From Lachnospiraceae bacterium (lineage in GTDB: Bacteria > Bacillota > Clostridia > Lachnospirales > Lachnospiraceae), in the NCBI GenBank assembly GCA_016280465.1, contig JAEEGT010000113.1:1-52554 (forward strand): a stretch of 52,554 bases of DNA. Reading direction: 5' to 3'. The notes below the pieces were generated by a model. It was not told the origin of the DNA. It was given only the letters and a program-made list of their open reading frames with translations, and ran no database searches. Position 1 is the first letter of the stretch; each line of letters begins with the position of its first letter. Positions 28,833 through 38,712 of the stretch are shown here, piece by piece. The position numbers and the translations under genes were made by a program.

Positions 28833-29552
28833 ATGAGAAAACTGTTTTCGGGATTACTGCTTATTGTATTGGGGGTCTGCCTGATCCTCTGGAAATTAAA
28901 TGTACTGCCCCTGCCCGCCGTAGTGGCAGGTGTTGGCGCTTTCGGTATAGTGATCGCCATATTTATGGTGGCACTTATACTCTGGGGGCTTGTAAACATG
29001 ACCTTCAGCGCCGTATTCTTCCCTCTGGCCGTACTTTGCATCATCTTTAAGGAGCCTCTGGGGATCGAAAATCTCGTGCCCTGGACCGTGCTCATCGTTG
29101 CAGCCATCTTCACCGCTGCCATGAACGTGATCATTCCTTCCGCAAAAAGAAACAGAACAAGTTTCAACCTGAACATGGGTGGAAAGAGCACCACCTCGGA
29201 GGTTGGCGGAAACAGCGAGTATATCTACCAGAGCACCTCCTTTTCCGAGGCCACAAAATACATCCGTTCCAAAAACCTGAGCAAGGTGGACCTGAACGTT
29301 AAATTCGGCGAAATGTCCGTGTACTTTGACGATGCTTATGTTCCCTCCGGCGAAGTTACCATCGACTGCAATACTTCCTTCGGCCAGATGAACGTATACA
29401 TCCCCAGGGACTGGTACGTAGAAAACCGGGCTACCGCCGCTCTCGGCGAAGTTGACGATCACGTAACCAAAGACCAGGGAGACCCCGAGGGTGTAAGGTG
29501 CATCATCACCGGAAGTGCTTTCTGCGGAGAACTGGAATTAAGGAGAATTTAG
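28833..29552 (+). CDS. LiaF-like/DUF5668 membrane protein
   Basis: N-terminal TM helices, C-terminal LiaF-like beta domain (LSKVDLNVKFGEMSVYFDDAYVPSGEVTIDCNTSFGQMNVYIPRDW). Confidence 0.8.
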   Translation: MRKLFSGLLLIVLGVCLILWKLNVLPLPAVVAGVGAFGIVIAIFMVALILWGLVNMTFSAVFFPLAVLCIIFKEPLGIENLVPWTVLIVAAIFTAAMNVIIPSAKRNRTSFNLNMGGKSTTSEVGGNSEYIYQSTSFSEATKYIRSKNLSKVDLNVKFGEMSVYFDDAYVPSGEVTIDCNTSFGQMNVYIPRDWYVENRATAALGEVDDHVTKDQGDPEGVRCIITGSAFCGELELRRI

Positions 29553-29610
29553 ATTCTTGAATTTCCCCTACCCTTATGCTAATATGGTAAAAGCAAAAAG
29601 GAGGGATCAC

Positions 29611-30147
29611 ATGAACGCTATTGATTGTATCAAAGGTCGTCGCAGTGTAAGAGAGTTTACCCCGGAGCCCGTATCTCACGATCTTCTTGCCGAAGTCGTT
29701 GAAGTTGCACGTTTCGCTCCCAGTTGGAAGAACACTCAGATTTCCCGTTACGTTGCTCTTGAAGGTGATATGAAGGCTAAGCTTGCCGCAGAATGTGTCG
29801 GCGAATGGAATGCCAATATCATCAACAAGGCTCCCATGGTCGTAGTCCAGACCTTCGTGAAGAATCGTTCCGGCTTTGAAAGAGACGGCTCCTTCACCAC
29901 TTCCAAGGAAGACAGATGGCAGAATTTCGATGCGGGTATCGCAGCAGAGGCATTTTGTCTCGCAGCCCATGAAAAGGGGCTCGGAACGGTCATTCTCGGA
30001 ATGTTTGAAGATGACAAAGTTGCTTCCGTATTGTCACTTTCCGAAGATATGGGCGTGGCATCACTTATCGCCATCGGACATCCGGCCGTATCTCCCGAAG
30101 CTCCCAAGCGTAAAGAAGTTTCGGATCTTTTATCTTATATGAGTTAA
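29611..30147 (+). CDS. nitroreductase family protein
   Basis: Start reassigned to ATG 29611; MNAIDCIKGRRSVREFTPEPVSHDLLAEVVEVARFAPSWKNTQ. Confidence 0.9.
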   Translation: MNAIDCIKGRRSVREFTPEPVSHDLLAEVVEVARFAPSWKNTQISRYVALEGDMKAKLAAECVGEWNANIINKAPMVVVQTFVKNRSGFERDGSFTTSKEDRWQNFDAGIAAEAFCLAAHEKGLGTVILGMFEDDKVASVLSLSEDMGVASLIAIGHPAVSPEAPKRKEVSDLLSYMS

Positions 30148-30150
30148 TTA

Positions 30151-30178
30151 AAAGAGGGATTTTTATCCCTCTTTTTTT
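30151..30178 (+). terminator. rho-independent terminator
   Basis: AAAGAGGGAT-TTTT-ATCCCTCTTTTTTT. Confidence 0.9.
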
Positions 30179-30212
30179 AAAGATTAAATCGCGCCGGTGA
30201 GCGCATATCGTA

Positions 30213-30228
30213 TGTCGGTCTTCCGACA
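30213..30228 (+). promoter_or_regulatory. small hairpin in pyrB leader
   Basis: TGTCGG-TCTT-CCGACA just before the pyrB ribosome binding site. Confidence 0.4.
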
Positions 30229-30243
30229 ACAGAAAGGATGTAA

Positions 30244-31173
30244 ATGAACAAACAGCCAAGACACTTAATGAGTCCCCTGGATTTTTCCGTAGAGGAACTC
30301 GACAGACTCTTTGATCTTGCAGGAGACATTGAGAAAAACCCCAAAAAGTATTCCGAGGTATGCCACGGAAAGAAGCTTGCCACCTGCTTCTACGAGCCCA
30401 GCACCAGGACCCGTCTTTCTTTTGAAGCTGCCATGCTTAACTTAGGCGGCTCCACATTGGGATTCTCCGAAGCCTCCAGTTCTTCCGCCGCCAAGGGCGA
30501 AAGCGTATCCGATACCATCAGAGTCATCTCCTGCTACGCAGATATCTGTGCAATGCGTCATCCCAAGGAAGGCGCACCCATGGTAGCGGCCTCCCACTCT
30601 TCCATCCCCGTGATCAACGCAGGTGATGGAGGTCATCAGCACCCCACCCAGACACTTACGGACCTTATGACCATCAGAAGCCTTCACGGCAACTTAAACG
30701 GCTTCACCATCGGTCTTTGCGGAGACCTTAAGTTCGGTCGTACCGTTCATTCTCTCATAAGAGCACTGCTCCGCTACAACAACGTGCACTTCGTGTTTAT
30801 CTCCCCCGAGGAACTCAGGATCCCCGATTATATCATCGATGAGCTGAACGAACAGAATGCCACCTTCGAGGAAGTCATCAAGTTAGACGATGTCATCGGC
30901 AAACTGGACATCCTCTACATGACAAGAGTCCAGAGAGAACGCTTCTTCAACGAAGAGGATTACGTCAGATTAAAGGACTTCTACATCCTCACCAAAGAAA
31001 AAATGGAAAAAGCAAAGAAAAACTGCATCGTGCTCCATCCCCTTCCCAGAGTCAACGAGATCTCGGTGGAAGTGGACGACGACCCCAGAGCCGCCTACTT
31101 TAAGCAGGCCCAGTACGGAGTCTACGTTAGAATGGCACTGATCATGACATTGCTGGGATTGGAGGTTAAATAA
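30244..31173 (+). CDS. pyrB: aspartate carbamoyltransferase catalytic subunit
   Basis: [44 protein letters not shown]. Confidence 0.97.
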   Translation: MNKQPRHLMSPLDFSVEELDRLFDLAGDIEKNPKKYSEVCHGKKLATCFYEPSTRTRLSFEAAMLNLGGSTLGFSEASSSSAAKGESVSDTIRVISCYADICAMRHPKEGAPMVAASHSSIPVINAGDGGHQHPTQTLTDLMTIRSLHGNLNGFTIGLCGDLKFGRTVHSLIRALLRYNNVHFVFISPEELRIPDYIIDELNEQNATFEEVIKLDDVIGKLDILYMTRVQRERFFNEEDYVRLKDFYILTKEKMEKAKKNCIVLHPLPRVNEISVEVDDDPRAAYFKQAQYGVYVRMALIMTLLGLEVK

Positions 31174-31604
31174 TGCTTAATATAGGACAGATCGAAGAAG
31201 GCTTTGTGCTGGATCACATCAAAGCAGGCGAAAGCCTTGATATTTATTACAAGCTCGGACTTGATAAGCTGGACAACACCGTAGCCATCATCAAAAACGT
31301 ACGAAGCAACAAAATGGGAAAGAAAGACATCCTGAAGGTGGAATGCGATATCGAGATGCTGGACCTTGAGGTTCTCGGTTTTATCGACCACAACATCACC
31401 GTCAACGTGGTCAAGGGCGGAAAGATCGTTGAAAAGAAAGCCCTCACCCTTCCCAAGGAGATCACCAACGTTATACGGTGCAAAAACCCCCGCTGCATCA
31501 CCTCTACAGAGCAGGAACTTCCCCATATCTTTGTACTGACGGATGTTAAGCACGAGGTCTATCGCTGCAAATACTGCGAAGAGAAGGCTGTAAAACGGAT
31601 ATAA
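31173..31604 (+). CDS. pyrI: aspartate carbamoyltransferase regulatory subunit
   Basis: Zn-binding C-x(4)-C and C-x2-C pattern (CKNPRCI...CKYCEEKAV); overlaps the pyrB stop. Confidence 0.95.
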   Translation: MLNIGQIEEGFVLDHIKAGESLDIYYKLGLDKLDNTVAIIKNVRSNKMGKKDILKVECDIEMLDLEVLGFIDHNITVNVVKGGKIVEKKALTLPKEITNVIRCKNPRCITSTEQELPHIFVLTDVKHEVYRCKYCEEKAVKRI

Positions 31605-31610
31605 GAAAAA

Positions 31611-31644
31611 GAAAGAGGGTCTTGATACCAAGGCCCTCTTTTTA
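31611..31644 (+). terminator. rho-independent terminator after pyrI
   Basis: AAAGAGGG ... CCCTCTTTTT hairpin. Confidence 0.85.
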
Positions 31645-31661
31645 TGTGTTTTCTGATTCTC

Positions 31662-32471
31662 TCAATCTTTACGATCGGTCTTTTTCTCCGTCACATACTG
31701 CTTGACGCTCTCAACCGTCTCTTTAAACTTCTTGGACATAAGCGTGGGGTTTCCGAGTATAGCTCCCCGCTTGTAAAAGTCTTTTGTGAAGTCCTCGAAT
31801 CTGTCGGTGATATTACGCCTAAGATTCTCGATACCGGCGGTAATCTCCGCCTTTTTGGCCTCCATATCCTCACCCGCATAGGCAAGCACCACATCCATTC
31901 GCTTCTGTAACAGACGGATCTCTTCTTTTGCTTTTTCCGCATAAACTATCACGGATCTTACATCAAAAGCAGCCTTAAAGGACAAAGTTAAATCTATAAT
32001 AAACAAAGCCGCAATAGGCTGGGTGATAAGCTGCAATTCACGCTCCGTAAAGAGATTGCTCAAGGCTTCCACCGGTTTCTGGATGAGATAATTCATGGCC
32101 AGAGAAAGAAGCCCCCAGCACACGCTGGTCCACAAACAGATATATCCGTTAAGATTAAACTTTTCCGTGGAGTAATCCCAATAGCGTACCTTAAACACAG
32201 CCTCCATAACAGCACCCGTTATGTATTCAAGGATGCTGGCGGCAACCATTCCCGCAAAGAATACCGCCACCGGCCATTTTAACAGCGGTGCGCTGGCAAA
32301 AAGAAGGGTCATGGCACCGCACCCGTAAATGGGTATCACGGGACCGCGCATAAACCCGCGGTTGGTCAGCTTTTTTGAATGAAGCGAAACATATGTGGAT
32401 TCTATACACCAGCCAAAGAAGCAATATACAAAGAAGAAAAACAGAAGCCGCGTAAAGGAATACTGCATCAT
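31662..32471 (-). CDS. CmpB-like putative ABC transporter/membrane protein
   Basis: FFFVYCFFGWCIESTYVSLHSKKLTNRGFMRGPVIPIYGCGAM, typical of this multi-TM family in Firmicutes. Confidence 0.8.
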   Translation of the reverse strand: MMQYSFTRLLFFFFVYCFFGWCIESTYVSLHSKKLTNRGFMRGPVIPIYGCGAMTLLFASAPLLKWPVAVFFAGMVAASILEYITGAVMEAVFKVRYWDYSTEKFNLNGYICLWTSVCWGLLSLAMNYLIQKPVEALSNLFTERELQLITQPIAALFIIDLTLSFKAAFDVRSVIVYAEKAKEEIRLLQKRMDVVLAYAGEDMEAKKAEITAGIENLRRNITDRFEDFTKDFYKRGAILGNPTLMSKKFKETVESVKQYVTEKKTDRKD

Positions 32472-33400
32472 ATGAAAGAGATCACCTCGTTTTTGGGCGC
32501 CTTGGCGGGTTCCACAGAAAGAGCCGTAAGCACGGGACCTTCAGCCTTGTAACCGTCAAAATATTCACGATTTAACTTGCAGGTCACCTTGACCCAGGAA
32601 TGATTCTTGATCTCTTTGGCCTTGGCATACTTGCAGGGGAAGCCCAAAAACTGGATATCCTCCGCACAGCAGGTCATGATGGAACGGCCGGGCACAAACA
32701 CTTCTTTGGCGTAATCACCGGGAATCATGGCACAGGCTACAAAGGTTATCTCCTTGTCCTTGTATCTGTCGGTATTGTCCAAAGCATCGATGTAAAAAGC
32801 ACCGTAGGTATCGTCCGTCAGGTTGATCTTGTCGGCCTTGATGTCATAGGGAAGTTCTTCTTCGAGAGTAGCGTTGATCTCTCCGTCCTTTCCCTCAAAG
32901 ATGATCTCGGCAGCCTGATTCAAAGCCTTGACATTTCTTTTGTATCCCGGCAGTTTTTCAACGAAATTGTCCGCACGGTTAAAGATGATCATCTCGGATT
33001 TGCGCATCATCTCCGCAAGCAGGGACCTCATGTTTGTATAGTACAGTTCAAAGGTACTTGTATCGATGAGTGTGATCTGCTGCTCGAGCTTCCATCCGAA
33101 GGGGAGTTTGAAATTCTTGTAATTCCACATGCCGTTGTACTCAACGATGATCCTGGAAGGTCTGTACTTCTTCTCGAATTCCATGAGTTTGTCGGGAGCC
33201 ACTTCGCTTTCTTCTTCCACGTTCACAAGAACGGTGTTTGTGGCCTTAAGGAGCCTCTCATCGTACTCCTCCTCTCCTTCCTCACAGACGATAAGAAGAG
33301 TGGTCCCCTTGGTCCTGAAATAGGGCTGGGCAAGGGTATAATTGATAAACTGGGTCTTCCCGCTGTCGAGAAACCCGTTGATAACAAATACTGATTTCAT
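32468..33400 (-). CDS. G3E/CobW-like GTPase lacking CXCC motif
   Basis: SVFVINGFLDSGKTQFINY P-loop; IIFNRADN; no CXCC. Confidence 0.78.
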   Translation of the reverse strand: MKSVFVINGFLDSGKTQFINYTLAQPYFRTKGTTLLIVCEEGEEEYDERLLKATNTVLVNVEEESEVAPDKLMEFEKKYRPSRIIVEYNGMWNYKNFKLPFGWKLEQQITLIDTSTFELYYTNMRSLLAEMMRKSEMIIFNRADNFVEKLPGYKRNVKALNQAAEIIFEGKDGEINATLEEELPYDIKADKINLTDDTYGAFYIDALDNTDRYKDKEITFVACAMIPGDYAKEVFVPGRSIMTCCAEDIQFLGFPCKYAKAKEIKNHSWVKVTCKLNREYFDGYKAEGPVLTALSVEPAKAPKNEVISFI

Positions 33401-33444
33401 ATTACCGCTTCCTTAAAATGTTTAAAACCGCTTCTGACCCGCTA

Positions 33445-34596
33445 TTATTTGCGGATCAGTTCGTTGATGGCATCTTCCTTAAGTTCGGAGCCGATCACGC
33501 AGATCTTACCGGTGTACTGGGGTGCGCCGGTCCTGACATCTGCTTCGCCGGGTACATAGTCAAAGTAGATCCACTCGGAACCTTCGGTGGGAAGCATTCC
33601 CTTGGCTCTTAAAACAAAGCCGTACTTTTCCTCGTCCTCAAGGCTCTTTAAGATACTCTCAACTTCGCTCTTTGAATATTTGGATGCGGTCTCAAGACCG
33701 ATGCTTGTGAATACTTCATCCGCATCATGGTGATGATGGTGATCGTGACCGCAGCCGCAGCTGCAGCCGTCGCCGTGATCATGGTCATGATGGTGATGTT
33801 CGTGGTCGTGATGGCAGCACTCGTCCTCATCGTCATCATCGTCGTCATCGTCATGATGGTGGTGATGATGGTGCTCATGCTCATCTTCATCGTCATCATC
33901 ATGGTGGTGATGGTGGTGCTCATGCTCATCTTCGTCATCGTCATCGTGGTGATGGTGATGTTCTTCTTCAACTTCTTTTAAAAGTTCCTCCTCAAAGGAA
34001 GTAACCTCTTCGAAGGTATCAAGGATATATTTTCCGGTAAGTTCATCCCAGGGTGTGGTAATGATCTTTGCCTTAGCATTATGCTCCCTGATCATCTCCA
34101 CAACCTTTTTAAGTTTTTCTTCGTCCATCATCTGAGTACGGCTCAAAACGATGGTTCCCGCATATTCGATCTGATTGATGAAGAATTCTCCGAAATTCTT
34201 CATGTAGATCTTGCATTTGGTGGCATCGACCACAACAACGGAAGAACCGGGTTCAACTCCCGCCCGCTCACTGGCGTTGATGACTGCCTTCTGTACATCG
34301 GAAAGCTTGCCGACACCCGAAGGCTCGATAAGTATACGCTCGGGAGCGTATTTCTCGATAACCTCAGTAAGACTGGTCTTAAAATCTCCCACAAGGGAGC
34401 AGCAGATACAGCCGGAATTCATTTCTTTGATCTCGATGCCGGCCTCCTTTAAGAATCCGCCGTCTACGCCGATCTCACCGAATTCGTTTTCAATAAGAAC
34501 GACCTTGGTACCTTTAAGCGCTTCAGAAAGAAGCTTTTTGATGAGGGTAGTCTTTCCTGCCCCCAGGAATCCTGAAATAATGTCAATCTTTGTCAT
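33445..34596 (-). CDS. G3E (CobW/ZNG1-like) GTPase with His/Asp metal-binding tract
   Basis: IDIISGFLGAGKTTLIKKLL; MNSGCICCSL (CXCC); long HHHHHDDDDEDEHEH region. Confidence 0.92.
   Translation of the reverse strand: MTKIDIISGFLGAGKTTLIKKLLSEALKGTKVVLIENEFGEIGVDGGFLKEAGIEIKEMNSGCICCSLVGDFKTSLTEVIEKYAPERILIEPSGVGKLSDVQKAVINASERAGVEPGSSVVVVDATKCKIYMKNFGEFFINQIEYAGTIVLSRTQMMDEEKLKKVVEMIREHNAKAKIITTPWDELTGKYILDTFEEVTSFEEELLKEVEEEHHHHHDDDDEDEHEHHHHHHDDDDEDEHEHHHHHHHDDDDDDDDEDECCHHDHEHHHHDHDHGDGCSCGCGHDHHHHHDADEVFTSIGLETASKYSKSEVESILKSLEDEEKYGFVLRAKGMLPTEGSEWIYFDYVPGEADVRTGAPQYTGKICVIGSELKEDAINELIRK
33724..33965 (-). repeat. in-frame degenerate tandem repeat encoding His/Asp/Glu tract
   Basis: Unit of about 45-50 bp (HHHHHHDDDDEDEHEH) repeated 2-3 times plus a CGCGH-rich tail. 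Confidence 0.85.
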
Positions 34597-34636
34597 ATTT
34601 ACCTCCTTATATTTACGAGCGAAGGGGTTATAACTT

Positions 34637-34647
34637 GTTATGTTAAC
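34637..34647 (+). repeat. GTTATGTHAAC word (T variant)
   Basis: Exact; intergenic between G3E GTPase and rnpB. Confidence 0.85.
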
Positions 34648-34685
34648 CTAAACGCCGATCATTTACAAATTCCGATCGAATAAAA

Positions 34686-34708
34686 CGAGCCGAGCAGGGC
34701 ACGGCTCG
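34686..34708 (-). terminator. terminator of rnpB
   Basis: Minus strand CGAGCCG-tgccctgct-CGGCTCG-TTTTATT. Confidence 0.75.
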
Positions 34709-34726
34709 ATTATCAACAAATATTGT

Positions 34727-35074
34727 GAGCAGGACGATAAGCCGGGTTATGTCGTTGGACGATCATCTATCTAGAACCACTGTTACCAATGGTCTCGAGC
34801 GACCTACCGGAAAACAGATCGGGCCAATCTATAGTTTTCCAACCTTTCGGTCATCTTGGTCTTGCTTCGGATGGGGTTTGCATGGCTACGCCCGTTACCG
34901 GACGCACGGTAGTCTCTTACACTGCCTTTTCACCCTTACCTGCTGATGCAGGCGGTATCTCTCTGTTGCACTTTCCCGGGAGTCGCCTCCGCCGGACGTT
35001 ATCCGGCATCCTGCCCTGTGAAGCCCGGACTTTCCTCACCTGCATTGCTGCAGCCGCGATCGTCTGTCCTGCTC
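34727..35074 (-). ncRNA. rnpB: RNase P RNA component
   Basis: Minus strand carries GAGGAAAGTCCGGGCTTCACAGGGCAG near the 5' end and CGACATAACCCGGCTTATCG near the 3' end; P1 pairing GAGCAGGAC/GTCCTGCTC. Confidence 0.93.
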
Positions 35075-35222
35075 AAGTCGTCGAGCTGAAAGCTCGACAG
35101 TCGGTTTGCGCGACGCTTGGCGCAATAAAATCGATGAAACACATGCTGTGTTTCTTTTTATCTTACCGCGTCAGGCGCGACGCGGACCCGCTGTCTTCTC
35201 CGCGTTTCGCGTCGAAGACGTC

Positions 35223-36878
35223 CTAAACATTAAAATAACTTCCGCCGATGAATTCACGGCAAATACTGTTTGCGGGTACCACATGGGGATCTATACCCAC
35301 AAAATACTCAAGGAACTTAAGAAGTCTCTTTGCTTCAAAATACTCGGGTTCTTCCTTACCGATCTCAAAAAGAAGGGGCTCTGCATAGGTCTTAAAGGCT
35401 GCCAGCTCATAGATCAGTATGGAATTGAACATGGCATCGGCATTTTCCTGGAAGGGGAAGATGTTTTCTTCCTCGCCCTTTCGAACACTGGGCCACATCT
35501 TAATGGTGTTCTTTGCACTGGTTCCGCGGGTACGTGCATCTCTGACCATCCTTCGAAGAAGACGGCCATCGGTGGTGGGTATGCGGTTATGCTCGTCTAT
35601 ATTGATACTGGTAAGTGCGCTTATATAGATGCGGTATTTGCTCTCGTCGGGAAGGCTGTAGGACATCTTGGGATTGAGTCCGTGGATGCCTTCGATGACC
35701 AACACGTCATCGGGTCCCAGCTGTTTGAAATTACCCTTGTATTCACGCTTGCCGGTCTTAAAGTTAAAGGTGGGGAGTTCAACTTTCTCGCCCTTTAAAA
35801 GCCTGGTCATGTCTTCGTTGAACTGCTCAACGTCTATGGCTTCAAGACACTCAAAATTGTAGTTTCCGTTCTCATCCTTGGGAGTGTTCTCACGGTTAAC
35901 GAAATAATCGTCAACTCCGATGGGATGGGGCTTTAATCCGTAAGTCCGAAGTTCTACGGAAAGTCTGTGGGAGAAGGTGGTCTTACCGGAAGAAGAAGGG
36001 CCTGCGATCATAACAAACTTTACACCGCCCCGCTTCACGATATCGGCTGCGATCTCGCCGATACGTCTCTCCTGAAGCGCCTCCTGCACAAGGATCATGT
36101 CATTGATCTCTCCGCGACACACAAGGTCGTTAAGTTCACCCACGGTGCTTACACCGATCTTGTTGTTCCAGTCGGTGGTGGCCTTTAAGGTCTTAAAGAG
36201 GTTCTTTCTCTCTTCGAAGGGCTTTAATACCTCAGGCTCCTTGGCATAGGGAATGGTCATGATTATGCCGTCATCGTAGGGAATGATATCAAACCATTTG
36301 ATATATCCGGTGGAAGGAAGCATATATCCGTAATAATAATCCTTGTAGTCTTCAAGGCTGTAAATATTCACGGAGGAACTTCTCCTGTAACGGAAAAGGC
36401 TCTCCTTGTCCTTCATCTTGCGTTCTTTAAAGATATCTACAGCATCCTCGAGAGGAATGCTGCTCTTAAGGAAAGGAAGGTCCTTGGCTACCAGATCCTT
36501 CATGTGAGCCTTTACCCGGTCGATGACTGCCGCATCGATCTTTGAAGAGCCCTTATAGGTGCAGTAATAACCGTTGGCTATCACGAATTCCACCTTCATG
36601 TAATCGATATTGTCACGTCCCAGGATATCCTCAAAGGATTTGAGCATTAGCATTATTGCGCTTCTTGCATAGGCCTTGTGACCAACGGAATCCGCAAGTG
36701 TCAGGAAACTCACCTCGGCATCTCCGGTGATCTTTTTGAAAAGTTCACGAATCTTGCCGTTTACTACCGCAACGGCGATGGGATGATCGTATCTGTCCGC
36801 AAAATCCGCCGCGATCTCAGAAAGTCTGGTGCCTTCCGCATATTCACTTGTCTTACCCAAAACAGTAATCTTAGCCAT
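35223..36878 (-). CDS. TGS domain + uridine kinase/phosphoribulokinase family nucleoside kinase
   Basis: VMIAGPSSSGKTTFSHRLSVELRTYGLKPHPIGVDDYFVNRE...VLVIEGIHGLNP; N-terminal TGS-like domain. Confidence 0.9.
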   Translation of the reverse strand: MAKITVLGKTSEYAEGTRLSEIAADFADRYDHPIAVAVVNGKIRELFKKITGDAEVSFLTLADSVGHKAYARSAIMLMLKSFEDILGRDNIDYMKVEFVIANGYYCTYKGSSKIDAAVIDRVKAHMKDLVAKDLPFLKSSIPLEDAVDIFKERKMKDKESLFRYRRSSSVNIYSLEDYKDYYYGYMLPSTGYIKWFDIIPYDDGIIMTIPYAKEPEVLKPFEERKNLFKTLKATTDWNNKIGVSTVGELNDLVCRGEINDMILVQEALQERRIGEIAADIVKRGGVKFVMIAGPSSSGKTTFSHRLSVELRTYGLKPHPIGVDDYFVNRENTPKDENGNYNFECLEAIDVEQFNEDMTRLLKGEKVELPTFNFKTGKREYKGNFKQLGPDDVLVIEGIHGLNPKMSYSLPDESKYRIYISALTSINIDEHNRIPTTDGRLLRRMVRDARTRGTSAKNTIKMWPSVRKGEEENIFPFQENADAMFNSILIYELAAFKTYAEPLLFEIGKEEPEYFEAKRLLKFLEYFVGIDPHVVPANSICREFIGGSYFNV

Positions 36879-36881
36879 ACC

Positions 36882-37577
36882 TTAGTTTCCTTTCCTGTCC
36901 ATGAGGTTAAGTGCACGCTCAAGGTTTTCTTTTTCAAGAGTCAGGCTTTCGATATTGCCATCGCCTGCCTGTTTTATGTACTTTTCGTTGTTTTTCAGTC
37001 CCGTAAGAAGAAACTCCCTGTAGAGTCCGTCCTTTTTATCGATAAGATACTTTGAATACCTGTCGAAAAAGAAAACATCCTCCGGAACAGAAACGGGAAC
37101 CTCCCGCCTTGCATCGATGATAAAATAGTACTTTCCCGCATCCTTAAGGCAGATCTCCCTGAAGATACCGAAGCCGTGGTTTCTGAGGAACTCCCTTACA
37201 AGAAATATCTCCGACTGGGGTTGCAAAAGAAGCTGCTTTGTTTTTGATGCGGTCTCAAGGCCCTCTGTCAGGATCTCCTCCATCAGTCTTCCGCCCATGC
37301 CGGCTATAAGGACGGTATCGAAAGACTCACCGGTTTTTATGTTATGTAAACCGTTTGACAATCTGGTCTCGATACTGTCTGACAAACCCGCCCGCTGGAT
37401 ATTGGAAACGGCACTTTTAAGAGGACCTTCATTGATATCCATTGCCAGGATCTTCTTTGCCTTGCCGGTACGCGCCAGTTCTATTGAGACATAACCGTGG
37501 TCGCAGCCCACATCACAAAGACTCTCGCAGGGGCTCACGGTATCGCACAGTGTCTGTAATCGTAAAGATAAAGCCAT
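36882..37577 (-). CDS. trmK: tRNA (adenine(22)-N1)-methyltransferase TrmK
   Basis: SLCDVGCDHGYVSIELARTGKAKKILAMDINEGPLKSA...VLIAGMGGRLMEEIL. Confidence 0.93.
   Translation of the reverse strand: MALSLRLQTLCDTVSPCESLCDVGCDHGYVSIELARTGKAKKILAMDINEGPLKSAVSNIQRAGLSDSIETRLSNGLHNIKTGESFDTVLIAGMGGRLMEEILTEGLETASKTKQLLLQPQSEIFLVREFLRNHGFGIFREICLKDAGKYYFIIDARREVPVSVPEDVFFFDRYSKYLIDKKDGLYREFLLTGLKNNEKYIKQAGDGNIESLTLEKENLERALNLMDRKGN
37341..37351 (+). repeat. GTTATGTHAAC word (A variant)
   Basis: Exact; trmK (GLHN). Confidence 0.85.
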
Positions 37578-38695
37578 TACTCAAGATAATCCTTAAGTTT
37601 TCTGGAGCGGCTGGGATGACGGAGTTTTCTCAAAGCCTTGGCTTCGATCTGACGGATACGCTCACGGGTAACGTTAAATTCCTTACCAACCTCTTCAAGG
37701 GTACGTGCTCTTCCGTCATCAAGACCGAAACGAAGTCTTAATACCTTCTGCTCTCTTTCCGTAAGGGTCTCAAGCACATCCACCAGCTGTTCCTTTAACA
37801 GTGTAAAAGCAGCAGCCTCGGCGGGAACGGGCACGTTCTCGTCCTGGATAAAATCTCCCAGATGGGAATCTTCTTCTTCGCCTATTGGAGTCTCGAGGGA
37901 AACGGGCTCCTGAGAGATCTTTAAGATCTCTCGGACACGGTCCTCGGGCATGTTCATTTCCTTGGCGATCTCTTCGGGGGTAGGTTCACGCCCCAATTCC
38001 TGAAGCAATTGTCTCGAAACTCTGATGAGTTTGTTGATGGTCTCTACCATGTGTACGGGAATTCTGATGGTACGCGCCTGATCCGCAATGGCTCTGGTGA
38101 TGGCCTGACGGATCCACCAGGTGGCATAAGTGGAGAATTTGTAACCCTTGCGGTAATCAAACTTCTCTACAGCCTTGATAAGACCCAGGTTACCTTCCTG
38201 GATAAGATCAAGGAAAAGCATACCTCTTCCCACATATCTCTTGGCGATGGAAACAACCAGACGAAGGTTTGCTTCGGCCAGCTTTTTCTTTGCTTCTTCA
38301 TCACCCTTTTCCATCTTCTTTGCAAGTTCGATCTCTTCCTCTGCAGAAAGAAGGGGCACCTTACCGATCTCCTTTAAGTACATACGTACAGGGTCCTCGA
38401 TGCTCACGCCTTCGGGCACGGAAAGATCGATATTCTCAACGTCAACGTCCACATCGCTGTCGGCATCGTCGAAGATGATATCATCATCGGATTCTTCCTC
38501 CTCGGGAAGCTGCATGATGTCCACGCCGTTGGATTCCAGTGTCTCCATGAGCTTATCATAGGTTTCCTCGTCAAGAGAAAGCTCTGCGAAGAAATCCGTG
38601 ATCTCATGGTATTCGATCATGTTCTTGTGTTTTTTGCAGTACGAAAGGAACTCCTTTAATTTCTCTTCGTACTTTGCCTGCATGTTCTCGTCCAT
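37577..38695 (-). CDS. rpoD: RNA polymerase primary sigma factor
   Basis: [28 protein letters not shown]...[31 protein letters not shown]. Confidence 0.98.
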   Translation of the reverse strand: MDENMQAKYEEKLKEFLSYCKKHKNMIEYHEITDFFAELSLDEETYDKLMETLESNGVDIMQLPEEEESDDDIIFDDADSDVDVDVENIDLSVPEGVSIEDPVRMYLKEIGKVPLLSAEEEIELAKKMEKGDEEAKKKLAEANLRLVVSIAKRYVGRGMLFLDLIQEGNLGLIKAVEKFDYRKGYKFSTYATWWIRQAITRAIADQARTIRIPVHMVETINKLIRVSRQLLQELGREPTPEEIAKEMNMPEDRVREILKISQEPVSLETPIGEEEDSHLGDFIQDENVPVPAEAAAFTLLKEQLVDVLETLTEREQKVLRLRFGLDDGRARTLEEVGKEFNVTRERIRQIEAKALRKLRHPSRSRKLKDYLE

Positions 38696-38712
38696 TTTTT
38701 AAACCGTCACTT

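Noticed and set aside
32600-33394. 264-aa plus-strand ORF
   Set aside because: Antisense to the G3E GTPase, no family features.
33727-33981. 84-aa plus-strand ORF rich in V/M/I that looks like a transmembrane protein
   Set aside because: Antisense artefact: the complement of His (CAT/CAC) and Asp (GAT/GAC) codons reads ATG/GTG and ATC/GTC, giving a hydrophobic shadow of the His/Asp tract.
34754-34764. GTTATGTCGTT within rnpB as motif copy
   Set aside because: Last three bases mismatch, and the sequence belongs to the conserved RNase P 3' region.
34725-35226. ORFs 34725..34946 and 34789..35226
   Set aside because: They lie antisense to RNase P RNA; the RNA explains the conservation-like composition.
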